NCBI GenBank assembly: GCA_946886185.1
Contig: CAMPIC010000074.1
Location: forward strand, 1 to 9,393
Reading direction: 5' to 3'
DNA from: an uncultured bacterium
GTDB lineage: Bacteria; Eisenbacteria; RBG-16-71-46; CAIMUX01
DNA length: 9,393 nt
The notes under the pieces: model-generated
Told to the model about the DNA's origin: nothing
Seen by the model: the letters and a program-made list of their open reading frames with translations, nothing else
The model's database searches: none
Position numbers and translations under genes: made by a program
Part shown: in pieces, positions 1-6,796 of the stretch
Numbering within the stretch: position 1 is the stretch's first letter
How the letters are laid out: each line of letters starts with the position of its first letter

Positions 1-2
1 TC

Positions 3-1139
3 TACGCCCGCATCGAAGCGGACACGCTCTCCCGAGTGCGCGGCACGGTGCAGGCGGACATCCTCAAGGAGGATCAGGCGCAGAACACCTGCATCTTCTC
101 GACCGAGTTCGCGCTCCGGATGATGGGCGACGTCCAGCAGTACTTCATCGATCGCAACGTCAAGAATTTCTACTCGGTCTCCATCTCCGGCTATCACATC
201 GCCGAAGCGGGTGCCAATCCGATCACCCAGCTCGCGCTCACGCTCGCCAACGGATTCACCTACGTCGAGTACTACCTCTCCCGCGGGATGGCGATCGACG
301 ACTTCGCTCCCAATCTCTCCTTCTTCTTTTCGAACGGGATGGATCCGGAGTATTCGGTCATCGGGAGAGTGGCGAGGCGGATCTGGGCCAAGGCGATCCG
401 CTTCCTTTACGGGGGGAACGAGCGATCGCAAAAGCTGAAGTATCACATCCAGACTTCGGGACGCTCGCTGCATGCGCAGGAGATCTCGTTCAATGACATC
501 CGCACGACGCTCCAGGCGCTGACCGCGATCTACGACAACTGCCAATCGCTCCACACCAACGCTTATGACGAGGCGATCACCACTCCGACCGAGGAAAGCG
601 TGCGGCGCGCGCTCGCCATCCAGCTCATCATCAACAAGGAGCACGGACTGGCGAAGAACGAAAATCCGCTGCAAGGCTCCTTCATCATCGAAGAACTGAC
701 CGATCTGGTGGAGGAAGCGGTGCTGGAGGAGTTCAAGCGCATTTCAGAGCGCGGGGGCGTGCTCGGCGCCATGGAGCGGATGTATCAGCGCACCAAGATC
801 CAGGAGGAGTCGCTGTACTATGAGTCCCTCAAGCACGAGGGCACGCTTCCGATCGTGGGAGTGAACACCTTCCTCGATCCGCAAGGATCTCCCACGACCG
901 TGCCGCGCGAGGTGATCCGCGCTTCGGTGACCGAGAAGCAGTATGCGATCGCCTCCCGGAAAGCATTCCAACAGCGCAATGCCGATGTCGCGTCGCAGGC
1001 GCTGAACGCGCTCCAGACCACCGCGATCGAGGATGGCAACCTCTTCGCCTCCCTCATGGACGCGGCCAAGGTGTGTACCCTGGGCCAGATGTCGGAAGCG
1101 CTTTACGCGGTCGGGGGACAGTACCGCCGCAACATGTAG
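3..1139 (+). CDS. icmF: Fused isobutyryl-CoA mutase, C-terminal part (5' truncated)
   Basis: Adenosylcobalamin-dependent acyl-CoA mutase that interconverts isobutyryl-CoA and n-butyryl-CoA in the cytoplasm. Only the last 378 residues, from the substrate-binding TIM-barrel part, are present. The frame is open to the left edge (in-frame codons from base 3), so the GTG at 36 is an internal valine and not a start. Visible features: the [10 protein letters not shown] strand, the [13 protein letters not shown] motif with the catalytic-type Tyr-His pair (His codon 195-197), and a long stretch typical of IcmF ([31 protein letters not shown]). The residue equivalent to the methylmalonyl-CoA mutase arginine that binds the substrate carboxylate is Gln here (codon 81-83, in DQAQNT). 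IcmF has Gln at this place, which argues for isobutyryl-type rather than methylmalonyl-type substrates. The B12-binding and MeaI-like GTPase domains expected in the roughly 1,090-residue protein would lie upstream of the window. The alternative, a methylmalonyl-CoA mutase large subunit, fits less well. Confidence 0.92.
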   Translation, partial: YARIEADTLSRVRGTVQADILKEDQAQNTCIFSTEFALRMMGDVQQYFIDRNVKNFYSVSISGYHIAEAGANPITQLALTLANGFTYVEYYLSRGMAIDDFAPNLSFFFSNGMDPEYSVIGRVARRIWAKAIRFLYGGNERSQKLKYHIQTSGRSLHAQEISFNDIRTTLQALTAIYDNCQSLHTNAYDEAITTPTEESVRRALAIQLIINKEHGLAKNENPLQGSFIIEELTDLVEEAVLEEFKRISERGGVLGAMERMYQRTKIQEESLYYESLKHEGTLPIVGVNTFLDPQGSPTTVPREVIRASVTEKQYAIASRKAFQQRNADVASQALNALQTTAIEDGNLFASLMDAAKVCTLGQMSEALYAVGGQYRRNM

Positions 1140-1396
1140 GAGCGGCGCGCCAAGAACGGACGGACACGCAAAAGCCTCGGCGAGGATTCGGCCTGCTGGT
1201 CCGCCCGGCGTCGACCGCGAACCAACCGGCCGACGGCGTGCGGTTAACACAGGCGGACCGCCCGCTGGGATTCCGTCATTCCGACGGACGAGCGGCTTTG
1301 TTCGCAGCCTGCACGTGACGACTGGCGGAAGACGCAAGGACCGGCCATACTCCCGCCTCGCGAACCGTTCCGAATCTGGCGCGAGGATCATGTTCC

Positions 1397-1813
1397 ATGG
1401 ATGCGCGTGAACACGTCACGATGATCGGGGTGCTCAACCTCGTGTTCTCCGGGATGGGCATCGTGCTCAGCCTGCTCGTCCTGTTCGCCGTGGCTCTCGG
1501 AATGGCGGAAGGTGGAGTGCCGGAAGTCGGCATGGTCGCCCTGGTGGCCGGCTCTTCCTTCCTCGTCCTGCTGCAGATTCCCGGAATCCTGGTCGGGATC
1601 GGTCTGCTCACGCGGAAGGAGTGGGCCCGGAAGGCGGGGCTGCTGCTGGGCGCGTGCTATCTCGTGCTCATCCCGTTCGGAACGATCTTCGGGATCTACG
1701 CGATCTACATGCTGGAGCGGCCTCACGTGCGCGCACTTTTCCAGCGCACACCTCCGTTGCCGCCTCCACCGGTTTACCAACCACCGACGCACTTCGATCC
1801 AACCGCGAACTGA
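1397..1813 (+). CDS. Small multi-spanning membrane protein, function unknown
   Basis: A 138-residue hydrophobic protein with no recognised function. Three to four likely membrane segments are visible: about residues 9-34 (IGVLNLVFSGMGIVLSLLVL), 43-68 (VGMVALVAGSSFLVLLQIPG) and 76-105 (AGLLLGACYLVLIPFGTIFG). A positively charged loop, TRKEWARKA, separates the last two. The tail after residue 112 is proline-rich (TPPLPPPPVYQPP) and probably cytoplasmic and disordered. The layout resembles small uncharacterised bacterial membrane proteins with the pattern 'GIGLL-charged-loop-GxxLG-xxPxGTxxGIY'. The ATG at 1397 is preceded by GAGGA at 1383-1387 with 9 nt spacing, which supports this start. The gene stands alone, 257 nt after icmF and convergent with the AmpG-like gene, so context gives no hint of function. 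Confidence 0.75.
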   Translation: MDAREHVTMIGVLNLVFSGMGIVLSLLVLFAVALGMAEGGVPEVGMVALVAGSSFLVLLQIPGILVGIGLLTRKEWARKAGLLLGACYLVLIPFGTIFGIYAIYMLERPHVRALFQRTPPLPPPPVYQPPTHFDPTAN

Positions 1814-1840
1814 TCCACCTGGCGCCGGCGGCACCATCAG

Positions 1841-1955
1841 TCGGGCGCAGCGATCGGTTCGTAGGCGCAGCGATTGGTTCGTAGATGCAGCGACAGTCCG
1901 TAGGCGCAGCGATTGGTTCGTAGATGCAGCGATTCGTTCGTAGGCGCAGCGATCA
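1841..1955. repeat. Tandem ~20-bp direct repeats between convergent genes
   Basis: About 5.7 head-to-tail copies of a 20-bp unit, best written GTAGGCGCAGCGATTGGTTC. Copies start at 1841, 1861, 1881, 1900, 1920 and 1940. The third is 19 bp and the last is partial. The copies at 1861 and 1900 are identical. The bases after GTAG alternate GGCG / GATG / GGCG / GATG / GGCG from the second copy on, implying a ~40-bp higher-order unit that was itself duplicated. The last copy runs into the AmpG-like stop codon (TGA, complement of 1953-1955), so the array begins exactly at that gene's 3' end. There are no spacers and no inverted symmetry. Confidence 0.9.
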
Positions 1956-3695
1956 CTCGGCTTTGGATACGCCCCCGCGGCGCGCGATGAGGAATGCGAG
2001 GACCAGCGCGAGGATTCCGATCGCGGCGGAATAGAGGAAGAACGTCATGTAACCGGCGGCGAAGGCCGAGGCCGAGATGCCGCGTTCCTCCGAGAGCTTC
2101 GCGAACGCGGTGGGAGACATGGCGGTGAACCACGATCGCAGCCACTCCGTCTCCCCCGCCGAAGCAGCCGCGATCGCGCCCTCGACGATACGACCCGACA
2201 CGGCCGCGAGCAGCTTTCCAGGCAGCGCATAGAGCGAAGAGAAAAGCGCGTACTGAGTCGCGGTCGATCCGAGACTGGTGAGGCTCGACATGTAGGCGAT
2301 GAGCGCGGTGCCGGCGATCCCACCCGACATGTTGTCGATCGCGATGCACGCGTAGAGGCCGGGGACCCACGGACCGGTGAACACGAGCGAGCCGAAGGCG
2401 ATGTTCGACAAAGGTTGCAGTACAGCTCCTACGATCAAAGTTCGCATCAACCCGAAGCGGACCACCATCCATCCACCGAGCCCGACCCCGGCCATCGACA
2501 TGAGAACACCGAAGATCTTGCGCGCGCTCGCGATCTGATCGAGCGTGAATCCGACGTCGACGTAAAACGTCCCCATCAGATTGAGCACGAAATCGGCGAT
2601 CCGGTAGACGCAGATCGTCGCGAGGACGATCACCGCCTTTCCGTGATGGCGACGGAAGAACTCCTGCAGTGGTTCCTTGAGCGTGCCGGCGAAGTACGCG
2701 CTGGGGCGGGTGCGCTTGCCGGGAAGCGGATAGGTTGCGAACGCGACGATGGCGAGGCCGATCACCACGCCGGTGACTTGCCACACGACGCCCCACGGTC
2801 GGGTTTTCCAGATCTCTCCGACATCGGTCGCGAATTCGCGGGCCCCGGCCATCGAGAACAAGAACGTCAACGGCTCCGCGCGCCCGGAAAGCCCGGCGCC
2901 GATGAACGCGGCTCCCAAGACCATCACCAGGACGCGTCCCACCCACTCCAACGTCTCGAGCAGGGGCGAACCGGCCTCGGTGCTCGCGCGAGGAAGATCC
3001 ACGCTTTTCTCGCGAGGCGCGAGCAGCACTCCGAGGATTCCGATCGCCATCACCACCGCCATCAACATGTACGACTGGGTCCATCCGATGCGCGAGGCCA
3101 GCCACAACGGGACCGCGCCGGAGACCACCATGGCGATGCGATACCCCCACTGGTAGGCCGCCGCCATCACTCCTTGCTTCTCGATGGCAGCCGCCTCGAT
3201 GCGCCATGCATCGATTGCGATATCCTGGGTCGCGCCGAAGAACGCGGTGATCGCCGCGAACACGGCGACGATTCCGATCACGTCCATGTTCGGATCGGGC
3301 TGCACCGCGCCTTCCACACCTCCGGCCACCTCGGCGGAGACTCCGGGCGCGTTCGCGGCAATGGCCCAGATGCCGAAGACGACTCCCACTTGCGCGAGCA
3401 GCATCCAGGCGCGGCGCTTCCCCAACAGGCGATGGAGAACCGGAAGCTTGACTCGATCGACGGCGGGAGCCCAGAGGAACTTGATCGCGTAGGTGATCGT
3501 CACCAGGCTGAGGAGCGTGATCACATCGAGCGATACTTTGGCCTGCCGGAGCCAGACAGACAGAGTGTCGTAGATGAGCAGATTCGGGATGCCGGCGGCG
3601 AAACCGAGCGCGAGCATGACGAGCACGCGTCGCTCGAAGAACGCGGCGATCGCTTCACCCGCCGACCGTTTCGACTGGAGTGTTTCTTCAGCCAT
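1953..3695 (-). CDS. AmpG-like MFS permease (muropeptide transporter family)
   Basis: Inner-membrane transporter of the major facilitator superfamily, AmpG / PAT branch, 580 residues. AmpG imports anhydro-muropeptides from peptidoglycan turnover for recycling and, in some bacteria, for beta-lactamase induction. Family signatures seen: the N-terminal LALGFAAGIPNLLIYDTLSVW, the TYAIKFLWAPAVDRV loop after TM2 (AmpG-type KFLWAPxVDR), GATQDIAIDAWRIE, and in the C-terminal half IDNMSGGIAGTALIAYMSSL followed by TQYALFSSLYALPGK. It is longer than E. coli AmpG (about 490 residues). The extra length lies between the two MFS halves (about residues 235-330), where two additional hydrophobic segments are visible. 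The ATG at 3695 is the natural start (MAEETLQSKR). No strong Shine-Dalgarno is visible. No ampC, ampD or ampR homologue is in the window, so a beta-lactamase link is not supported. The exact substrate is inferred from family only. Confidence 0.85.
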   Translation of the reverse strand: MAEETLQSKRSAGEAIAAFFERRVLVMLALGFAAGIPNLLIYDTLSVWLRQAKVSLDVITLLSLVTITYAIKFLWAPAVDRVKLPVLHRLLGKRRAWMLLAQVGVVFGIWAIAANAPGVSAEVAGGVEGAVQPDPNMDVIGIVAVFAAITAFFGATQDIAIDAWRIEAAAIEKQGVMAAAYQWGYRIAMVVSGAVPLWLASRIGWTQSYMLMAVVMAIGILGVLLAPREKSVDLPRASTEAGSPLLETLEWVGRVLVMVLGAAFIGAGLSGRAEPLTFLFSMAGAREFATDVGEIWKTRPWGVVWQVTGVVIGLAIVAFATYPLPGKRTRPSAYFAGTLKEPLQEFFRRHHGKAVIVLATICVYRIADFVLNLMGTFYVDVGFTLDQIASARKIFGVLMSMAGVGLGGWMVVRFGLMRTLIVGAVLQPLSNIAFGSLVFTGPWVPGLYACIAIDNMSGGIAGTALIAYMSSLTSLGSTATQYALFSSLYALPGKLLAAVSGRIVEGAIAAASAGETEWLRSWFTAMSPTAFAKLSEERGISASAFAAGYMTFFLYSAAIGILALVLAFLIARRGGVSKAE

Positions 3696-3858
3696 CGAGC
3701 GTCTGAGCCGGACGCGAGTGGCAAACCGTTCTCATGGAGGCGCAGAGTGGCAGATGCGGAGCCTCCGGTAAAGTGGTCGCTACCCGCGAAGCCGCAGTCG
3801 CAAACCCCGGCAAGCGGCCATTGCTGGGAAGCTCGGTACGACTCGCCTCCGCGTCGCC

Positions 3859-3886
3859 TTGACAGGACAAGCCTTGCGCTTAGACT
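3859..3886 (+). promoter_or_regulatory. Sigma70-like promoter for the lipoprotein gene, probably leaderless
   Basis: A perfect -35 hexamer TTGACA (3859-3864), a 16-bp spacer, and the -10-like hexamer TAGACT (3881-3886, 4 of 6 matches to TATAAT). Only six bases separate the -10 from the ATG at 3893, so transcription would begin at or next to the A of the start codon. No purine-rich ribosome binding site precedes the ATG, consistent with a leaderless mRNA. Confidence 0.55.
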
Positions 3887-3892
3887 GGCTGC

Positions 3893-4462
3893 ATGAGAAT
3901 CAGATCGCTTTCCGCTTCGCTCGCGCGGGTCTCTACGAATCGGACGATTCCGCGCGCCGGCATCAGCGCTTCGGCGGCAGTCCGAGCGCTCGCAGTCACA
4001 TTGATCGTGGCCGCGTTCATCGGATGCGGTGGCGAATCTGCGCCAGACCCGCAAGCTCCGGCTCAGATCGGAGAAATGAAGCAGACGAGCCTCTCCACCG
4101 GTGCGCGAGCAAAGGCCATCATCGATGACCTCCACATGGCGAATCCCGCCACCCAAGACAGCTGGGTCGCGACCTTCGGCGAAGGGGATCGCGTCGTGAT
4201 CTATGCGACCGCCTTCGAGACTCCCGAGCAGGCCGCCCTCAACCACCGGACGATGCGGACGCGCCTCACCATGCGGACCCCGCGATACTCCTCCGCGTTC
4301 GACGCCAACGTGGCTCAGGAGCAGGGCTTCCAGTTTCAGGACACCGCCGGCGGCAAGACCATCTTCTTGATGCAGCGGGGACGGTGGATGGTCGGCGTGA
4401 GCGCGATCGCTCCCGACCTGGAAGCGGCAGTCAGCTCGATCGTCTGGGCCGACGCAAAGTAG
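3893..4462 (+). CDS. Putative lipoprotein of unknown function
   Basis: A 189-residue protein with a lipoprotein-type signal: a long arginine-rich n-region (residues 1-31), a hydrophobic stretch LAVTLIVAAFIG (33-44) and a lipobox-like F-I-G-C with the candidate lipidated Cys at residue 45, followed by GGES. The mature part (about 145 residues) is soluble-looking, with alternating helical and strand-like segments (SWVATFGEGDRVVIYATAFETPEQ, KTIFLMQRGRWMVGVSAIAPD). I do not recognise a domain. The n-region is longer than usual, but no better internal start occurs before the signal: the next in-frame ATG (residue 62, position 4076) would remove it. A promoter sits directly at the start codon. The gene is divergent from the AmpG-like gene and convergent with the P450, so it is probably monocistronic. 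Confidence 0.72.
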   Translation: MRIRSLSASLARVSTNRTIPRAGISASAAVRALAVTLIVAAFIGCGGESAPDPQAPAQIGEMKQTSLSTGARAKAIIDDLHMANPATQDSWVATFGEGDRVVIYATAFETPEQAALNHRTMRTRLTMRTPRYSSAFDANVAQEQGFQFQDTAGGKTIFLMQRGRWMVGVSAIAPDLEAAVSSIVWADAK

Positions 4463-4483
4463 AGCAAGACTTCTTCGGTTCCG

Positions 4484-4550
4484 GGTCTTCGATCAGCTCA
4501 ACGCCCCGGGTCTTTGATCAGCTAAATCGCTGATGGTCGATCAGCTCAAT
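4484..4550. repeat. Degenerate ~24-bp direct repeats at the 3' end of the P450 gene
   Basis: GATCAGCT followed by A-rich bases occurs three times, at 4491, 4516 and 4539 (spacing 25 and 23 bp). The first two copies are preceded by GGGTCTT and the third by GGTC. The third copy contains the P450 stop codon (complement of 4541-4543), so on the minus strand TGAGCTGATC or the close variant TTAGCTGATC recurs at and after the stop. It looks like decayed tandem duplication of the gene's 3' end. Its sequence is unrelated to the repeats at 1841-1955. Confidence 0.7.
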
Positions 4551-5881
4551 CGCACCGGAACGCGCCGCCAGCCGCCCAGCGGATAGGTTTCCCGGACTGG
4601 CTGCGAATCGCTCGCGAGCTCGACGCGCTCCGTCTGCTGCAACAGGGTTTGCAGGATGGTAACCAGCTCGAGCGTAGCCAGCGGGCGTCCCGGACAGGCG
4701 TGAATGCCCGTCCCGTACACGAGATTGTGCGCGGCATGCTCCGCGGGACGATACGCATCCGGATCCCCGAAAACCGCTTCGTCGCGATTGGCCGACGCCC
4801 AGAGCAAGTACACACGGGTGCCCGGCTCGACCTCGAACCCGCCCACTCGTGCGGACTTCGTCGTGACGCGCCGATTCACGAGGAACGGATCGTCGATCCG
4901 GAGCATCTCGTCGACCGCGGCGGCCGGATCCGAGAGTCCATCGCGAAGAGCCGCCTGCACCTCGGGATGGGTTGCGACGAAATGAACGATCACGCCGATC
5001 GCGGCGGCGATGGAACCGAGATCTCCCGCCGTCCAGTTGCGCAGGATCGAGACGATCTCCGCGTCGGTCAAAGGGCGTCCATGCACGGCGAGTTGCATCA
5101 GCTCGGTCGTGGGATCGTCAGGAGAAATCTTTTCCCTGGGGTCGCCTTCTGAGTTCACGTCCTTGGGATCGCGTTCTGAGTTCACGCCCTTGGAATTGCG
5201 TTCTGAGTTCACGTCCTTGGGATCGCGTGGTGAGTTCACGTCCCTGGGATCACCCTGAGAAGTGACCTCCCTGGGAGCACCGCCTTGGGGAATCGCGTCC
5301 CTCGCCGCAGCGCTGTGACGATCGGCAGCCACCTGCCGGCGACGGCGCAGCTGCGCGAGGATCAGCTCATCGAATGCCGCGGCCACCGCCGTGGTCCGTG
5401 ATCGATCCCGCGACCGCGTCGCCGCGTGATTGGCGTCCATCCAGGCGAGAAGCTCGTCCTCGATGCCCCGCCATCCCAGCCAATCTGCCTGCGCCCGCAC
5501 CGCGAACGGATACCCGATCTCCCTCACCGCATCCACGGGGACGCCGCGCGGGAGGGAGCCGATCAGCTCGTGCGCAATCCCACGGATCCGCGCCTCGAGC
5601 GCGCGCATCCGCTCCGGAGCGAAGAACGGATCGATGATCGCGCGAAACGCCGTATGCTCCGGCGGGTCCAGGGAGTTGGGAACCGCACGGTAGCCGGACG
5701 CCGATGAAGAAAACGTGACTGGGTCGTCAGCAGTCGCGACGACATCCGCATGGCGAAATAACGACACTCCGCGCGGCGACTGCGCCACCGGGCACGCTGC
5801 CCGCATTCGATCGTACGTACCGAGCTGATCCTTTAGCACCGGCTCCGACAACGGCTCCCATGGGGGGATAGGTGTACTCAT
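4541..5881 (-). CDS. Cytochrome P450 with internal repeat insertion
   Basis: Soluble bacterial haem-thiolate enzyme, 446 residues, without a membrane anchor. It would normally activate O2 (or peroxide) to oxidise an organic substrate, which is unknown here. Landmarks: LDPPEHTAFRAIIDPFFAPERM in the N-terminal third, the K-helix E-x-x-R (Glu325-Met-Leu-Arg328), the ASANRDEAVFGDPDAYRP region, and the haem loop YGTGIHACPGRPLA with proximal Cys396. The I-helix reads WTAGDLGS (AGDLGS at 285-290) rather than the usual A-G-x-[DE]-T-T. Residues about 204-257 are a 9-residue tandem repeat, inserted where the loop between helices G and H is expected. The start at 5881 is preferred over longer reading because its ATG overlaps the upstream DGPF gene's TGA (ATGA, 5878-5881), indicating translational coupling. 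It is the last gene of the ECF42 operon. No ferredoxin or reductase partner is present in the window. Confidence 0.93.
   Translation of the reverse strand: MSTPIPPWEPLSEPVLKDQLGTYDRMRAACPVAQSPRGVSLFRHADVVATADDPVTFSSSASGYRAVPNSLDPPEHTAFRAIIDPFFAPERMRALEARIRGIAHELIGSLPRGVPVDAVREIGYPFAVRAQADWLGWRGIEDELLAWMDANHAATRSRDRSRTTAVAAAFDELILAQLRRRRQVAADRHSAAARDAIPQGGAPREVTSQGDPRDVNSPRDPKDVNSERNSKGVNSERDPKDVNSEGDPREKISPDDPTTELMQLAVHGRPLTDAEIVSILRNWTAGDLGSIAAAIGVIVHFVATHPEVQAALRDGLSDPAAAVDEMLRIDDPFLVNRRVTTKSARVGGFEVEPGTRVYLLWASANRDEAVFGDPDAYRPAEHAAHNLVYGTGIHACPGRPLATLELVTILQTLLQQTERVELASDSQPVRETYPLGGWRRVPVRLS
5123..5284 (-). repeat. 27-bp in-frame tandem repeat inside the P450 gene
   Basis: Six consecutive 27-bp units, with boundaries at 5123, 5150, 5177, 5204, 5231 and 5258, and half a further unit on the low-coordinate side. 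The central units are nearly identical (5150 versus 5204 differ at two bases, 5150 versus 5177 at three). The outer ones are diverged. Each unit encodes nine residues of the type (K/R)DVNSE(R/G)DP, giving a hydrophilic, probably disordered stretch. Because the unit is a multiple of three, copy-number change keeps the frame. Confidence 0.92.
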
Positions 5882-6267
5882 TTCGGGATCTTCGCACGAC
5901 TCATGGCGGGATCCACCACCTCGAAGATCTGCCGGATCTCGGCTTCGCCCTCCCATCCCGGCCAGTGTTCGCGGTGCAGCTCCATGAAACGGCGCGTCCA
6001 CGCGACCGCCTCGTCCTTCGAGCTCAGCTGATACACTGCGTATCCTCCCACCACTTCCTTCATTTCCGCAAACGGTCCGTCGATGATGTCAACCTTGCCG
6101 TCGGCTACCCGCACGCGCGCGCCCATCGCGCTGGGCAGCAGGCCGCCCGTCTCCACCATCACGCCCGCTGTCGCGGCCTCTTCTCCCAGCTTCGCGATGC
6201 CGGCCAAGAGTGACTGGGGCGGGGGACCGGCGCTCTCGCGCCCCTTTACCATCACCATGAATTTCAT
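5878..6267 (-). CDS. DGPF-motif (YCII-related) protein
   Basis: A 129-residue soluble protein of the YCII-related family, carrying the diagnostic DGPF motif within KVDIIDGPFAEMKEVVGGYAVYQ (about residues 53-75). It begins MKFMVMVKG, the usual first beta strand of this ferredoxin-like fold. These proteins are typically encoded next to ECF42 sigma factors, as here. Their biochemical role is not established. An enzymatic or small-molecule-binding role is often suggested from the fold. The ATG at 6267 is chosen because AGGAG (complement of 6276-6280) lies 8 nt upstream and the protein then starts at the conserved strand. The upstream in-frame extension to 6345 runs back into the DoxX-like gene. 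The stop codon overlaps the P450 ATG by 4 nt, so the two are probably translated together. Confidence 0.9.
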   Translation of the reverse strand: MKFMVMVKGRESAGPPPQSLLAGIAKLGEEAATAGVMVETGGLLPSAMGARVRVADGKVDIIDGPFAEMKEVVGGYAVYQLSSKDEAVAWTRRFMELHREHWPGWEGEAEIRQIFEVVDPAMSRAKIPK

Positions 6268-6316
6268 GCTCGTTTCTCCTCTTGGGGTTCGTGTTGTGTC
6301 TAGCGGCCAGTTGCGT

Positions 6317-6742
6317 TCATCCACGCCACGCGCGCACTCGCGCATCGCCCAGGTACAGCCCCGCCCACAACAGGGCCGCGACGTAGATCGGAAAGAGCGT
6401 GTGACTGAATACTGGGTCCCCGATGCGCACGTGGGATGCCACAGCGCCGCCCAAATAACCGGTCGTGAGCACCGCGCCGATCAGTCGCGAACGCGGCGCC
6501 AGGTAAAGCGCGAGGCAGCACAGCTCGATCAGGCCAATCAGGGTTCCGGAATCCGCGCCGTATCCAAGCCGCTCCATAGAGAGGCTCACGGCGGGATGGC
6601 CCGCAAGCTTGATAGCCGTGTCGAACAGCAGAAAAAGCACGGGCACTGCGGTGACGATGCGGATAGCCCAGACGCGCGCCCTCGTCGTGTGGGCGGTCTG
6701 AACAAGGACCGTCTTGCCCGAAACGGTCGTGCTCGCGGTCAT
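6317..6742 (-). CDS. DoxX-like family membrane protein
   Basis: A 141-residue integral membrane protein of the DoxX-like family. Four hydrophobic segments are visible: about residues 24-45 (WAIRIVTAVPVLFLLFDTAI), 67-81 (LIGLIELCCLALYLA), 86-104 (LIGAVLTTGYLGGAVASHV) and 114-131 (LFPIYVAALLWAGLYLG). The central string TGYLGGAVASHVRIGDP followed by LFPIYV is characteristic. Family members are associated with redox or membrane stress functions in several bacteria, but no reaction can be assigned here. The start at 6742 is supported by a strong ribosome binding site, AAGGAGG, 5 nt upstream (core complement 6748-6753). The gene lies 91 nt after the ECF42 gene and 49 nt before the DGPF gene, and a predicted ECF42-type promoter sits in the 91-nt gap. 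Confidence 0.88.
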   Translation of the reverse strand: MTASTTVSGKTVLVQTAHTTRARVWAIRIVTAVPVLFLLFDTAIKLAGHPAVSLSMERLGYGADSGTLIGLIELCCLALYLAPRSRLIGAVLTTGYLGGAVASHVRIGDPVFSHTLFPIYVAALLWAGLYLGDARVRAWRG

Positions 6743-6796
6743 AGGAACCTCCTTCCTTTCGAGTGCGGGCCAGAGCCGCTCTGGCTTCACAAACGC

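Noticed and set aside
36..38. GTG at 36 as the start of the mutase gene
   Set aside because: The frame is open to the window edge with family-consistent residues before it ([14 protein letters not shown]), so the gene is truncated rather than starting here.
1198..1259. Inverted repeat GGTCCGCC / GGCGGACC after the mutase gene
   Set aside because: The arms are only 8 bp, separated by 46 bp with no T-tract. In GC-rich sequence this is not convincing as a terminator or attachment site.
1841..1955. CRISPR array or plasmid iterons
   Set aside because: The repeats abut each other without unique spacers, no cas gene is present, and there is no rep gene or AT-rich origin region nearby.
1837..3207. 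A 456-residue minus-strand frame running through the 20-bp repeats into the AmpG-like gene
   Set aside because: It is an out-of-frame shadow of the AmpG-like gene. It lacks hydrophobic segments or motifs and is very Arg-rich.
2415..3896. A 493-residue plus-strand open frame opposite the AmpG-like gene
   Set aside because: It is antisense to a well-supported transporter. Its composition is dominated by His, Asp, Glu and Arg with no domain, as expected from the reverse complement of a GC-rich membrane-protein gene.
4972..5265. Plus-strand open frame with repeated SSRPWD units
   Set aside because: It is simply the antisense reading of the P450 27-bp repeat. It has no start context or homology.
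5882..6001. Upstream extension of the P450 to 6001
   Set aside because: The extra 40 residues are antisense-type low-quality sequence overlapping the DGPF gene. The ATGA overlap at 5878-5881 gives a much better start.
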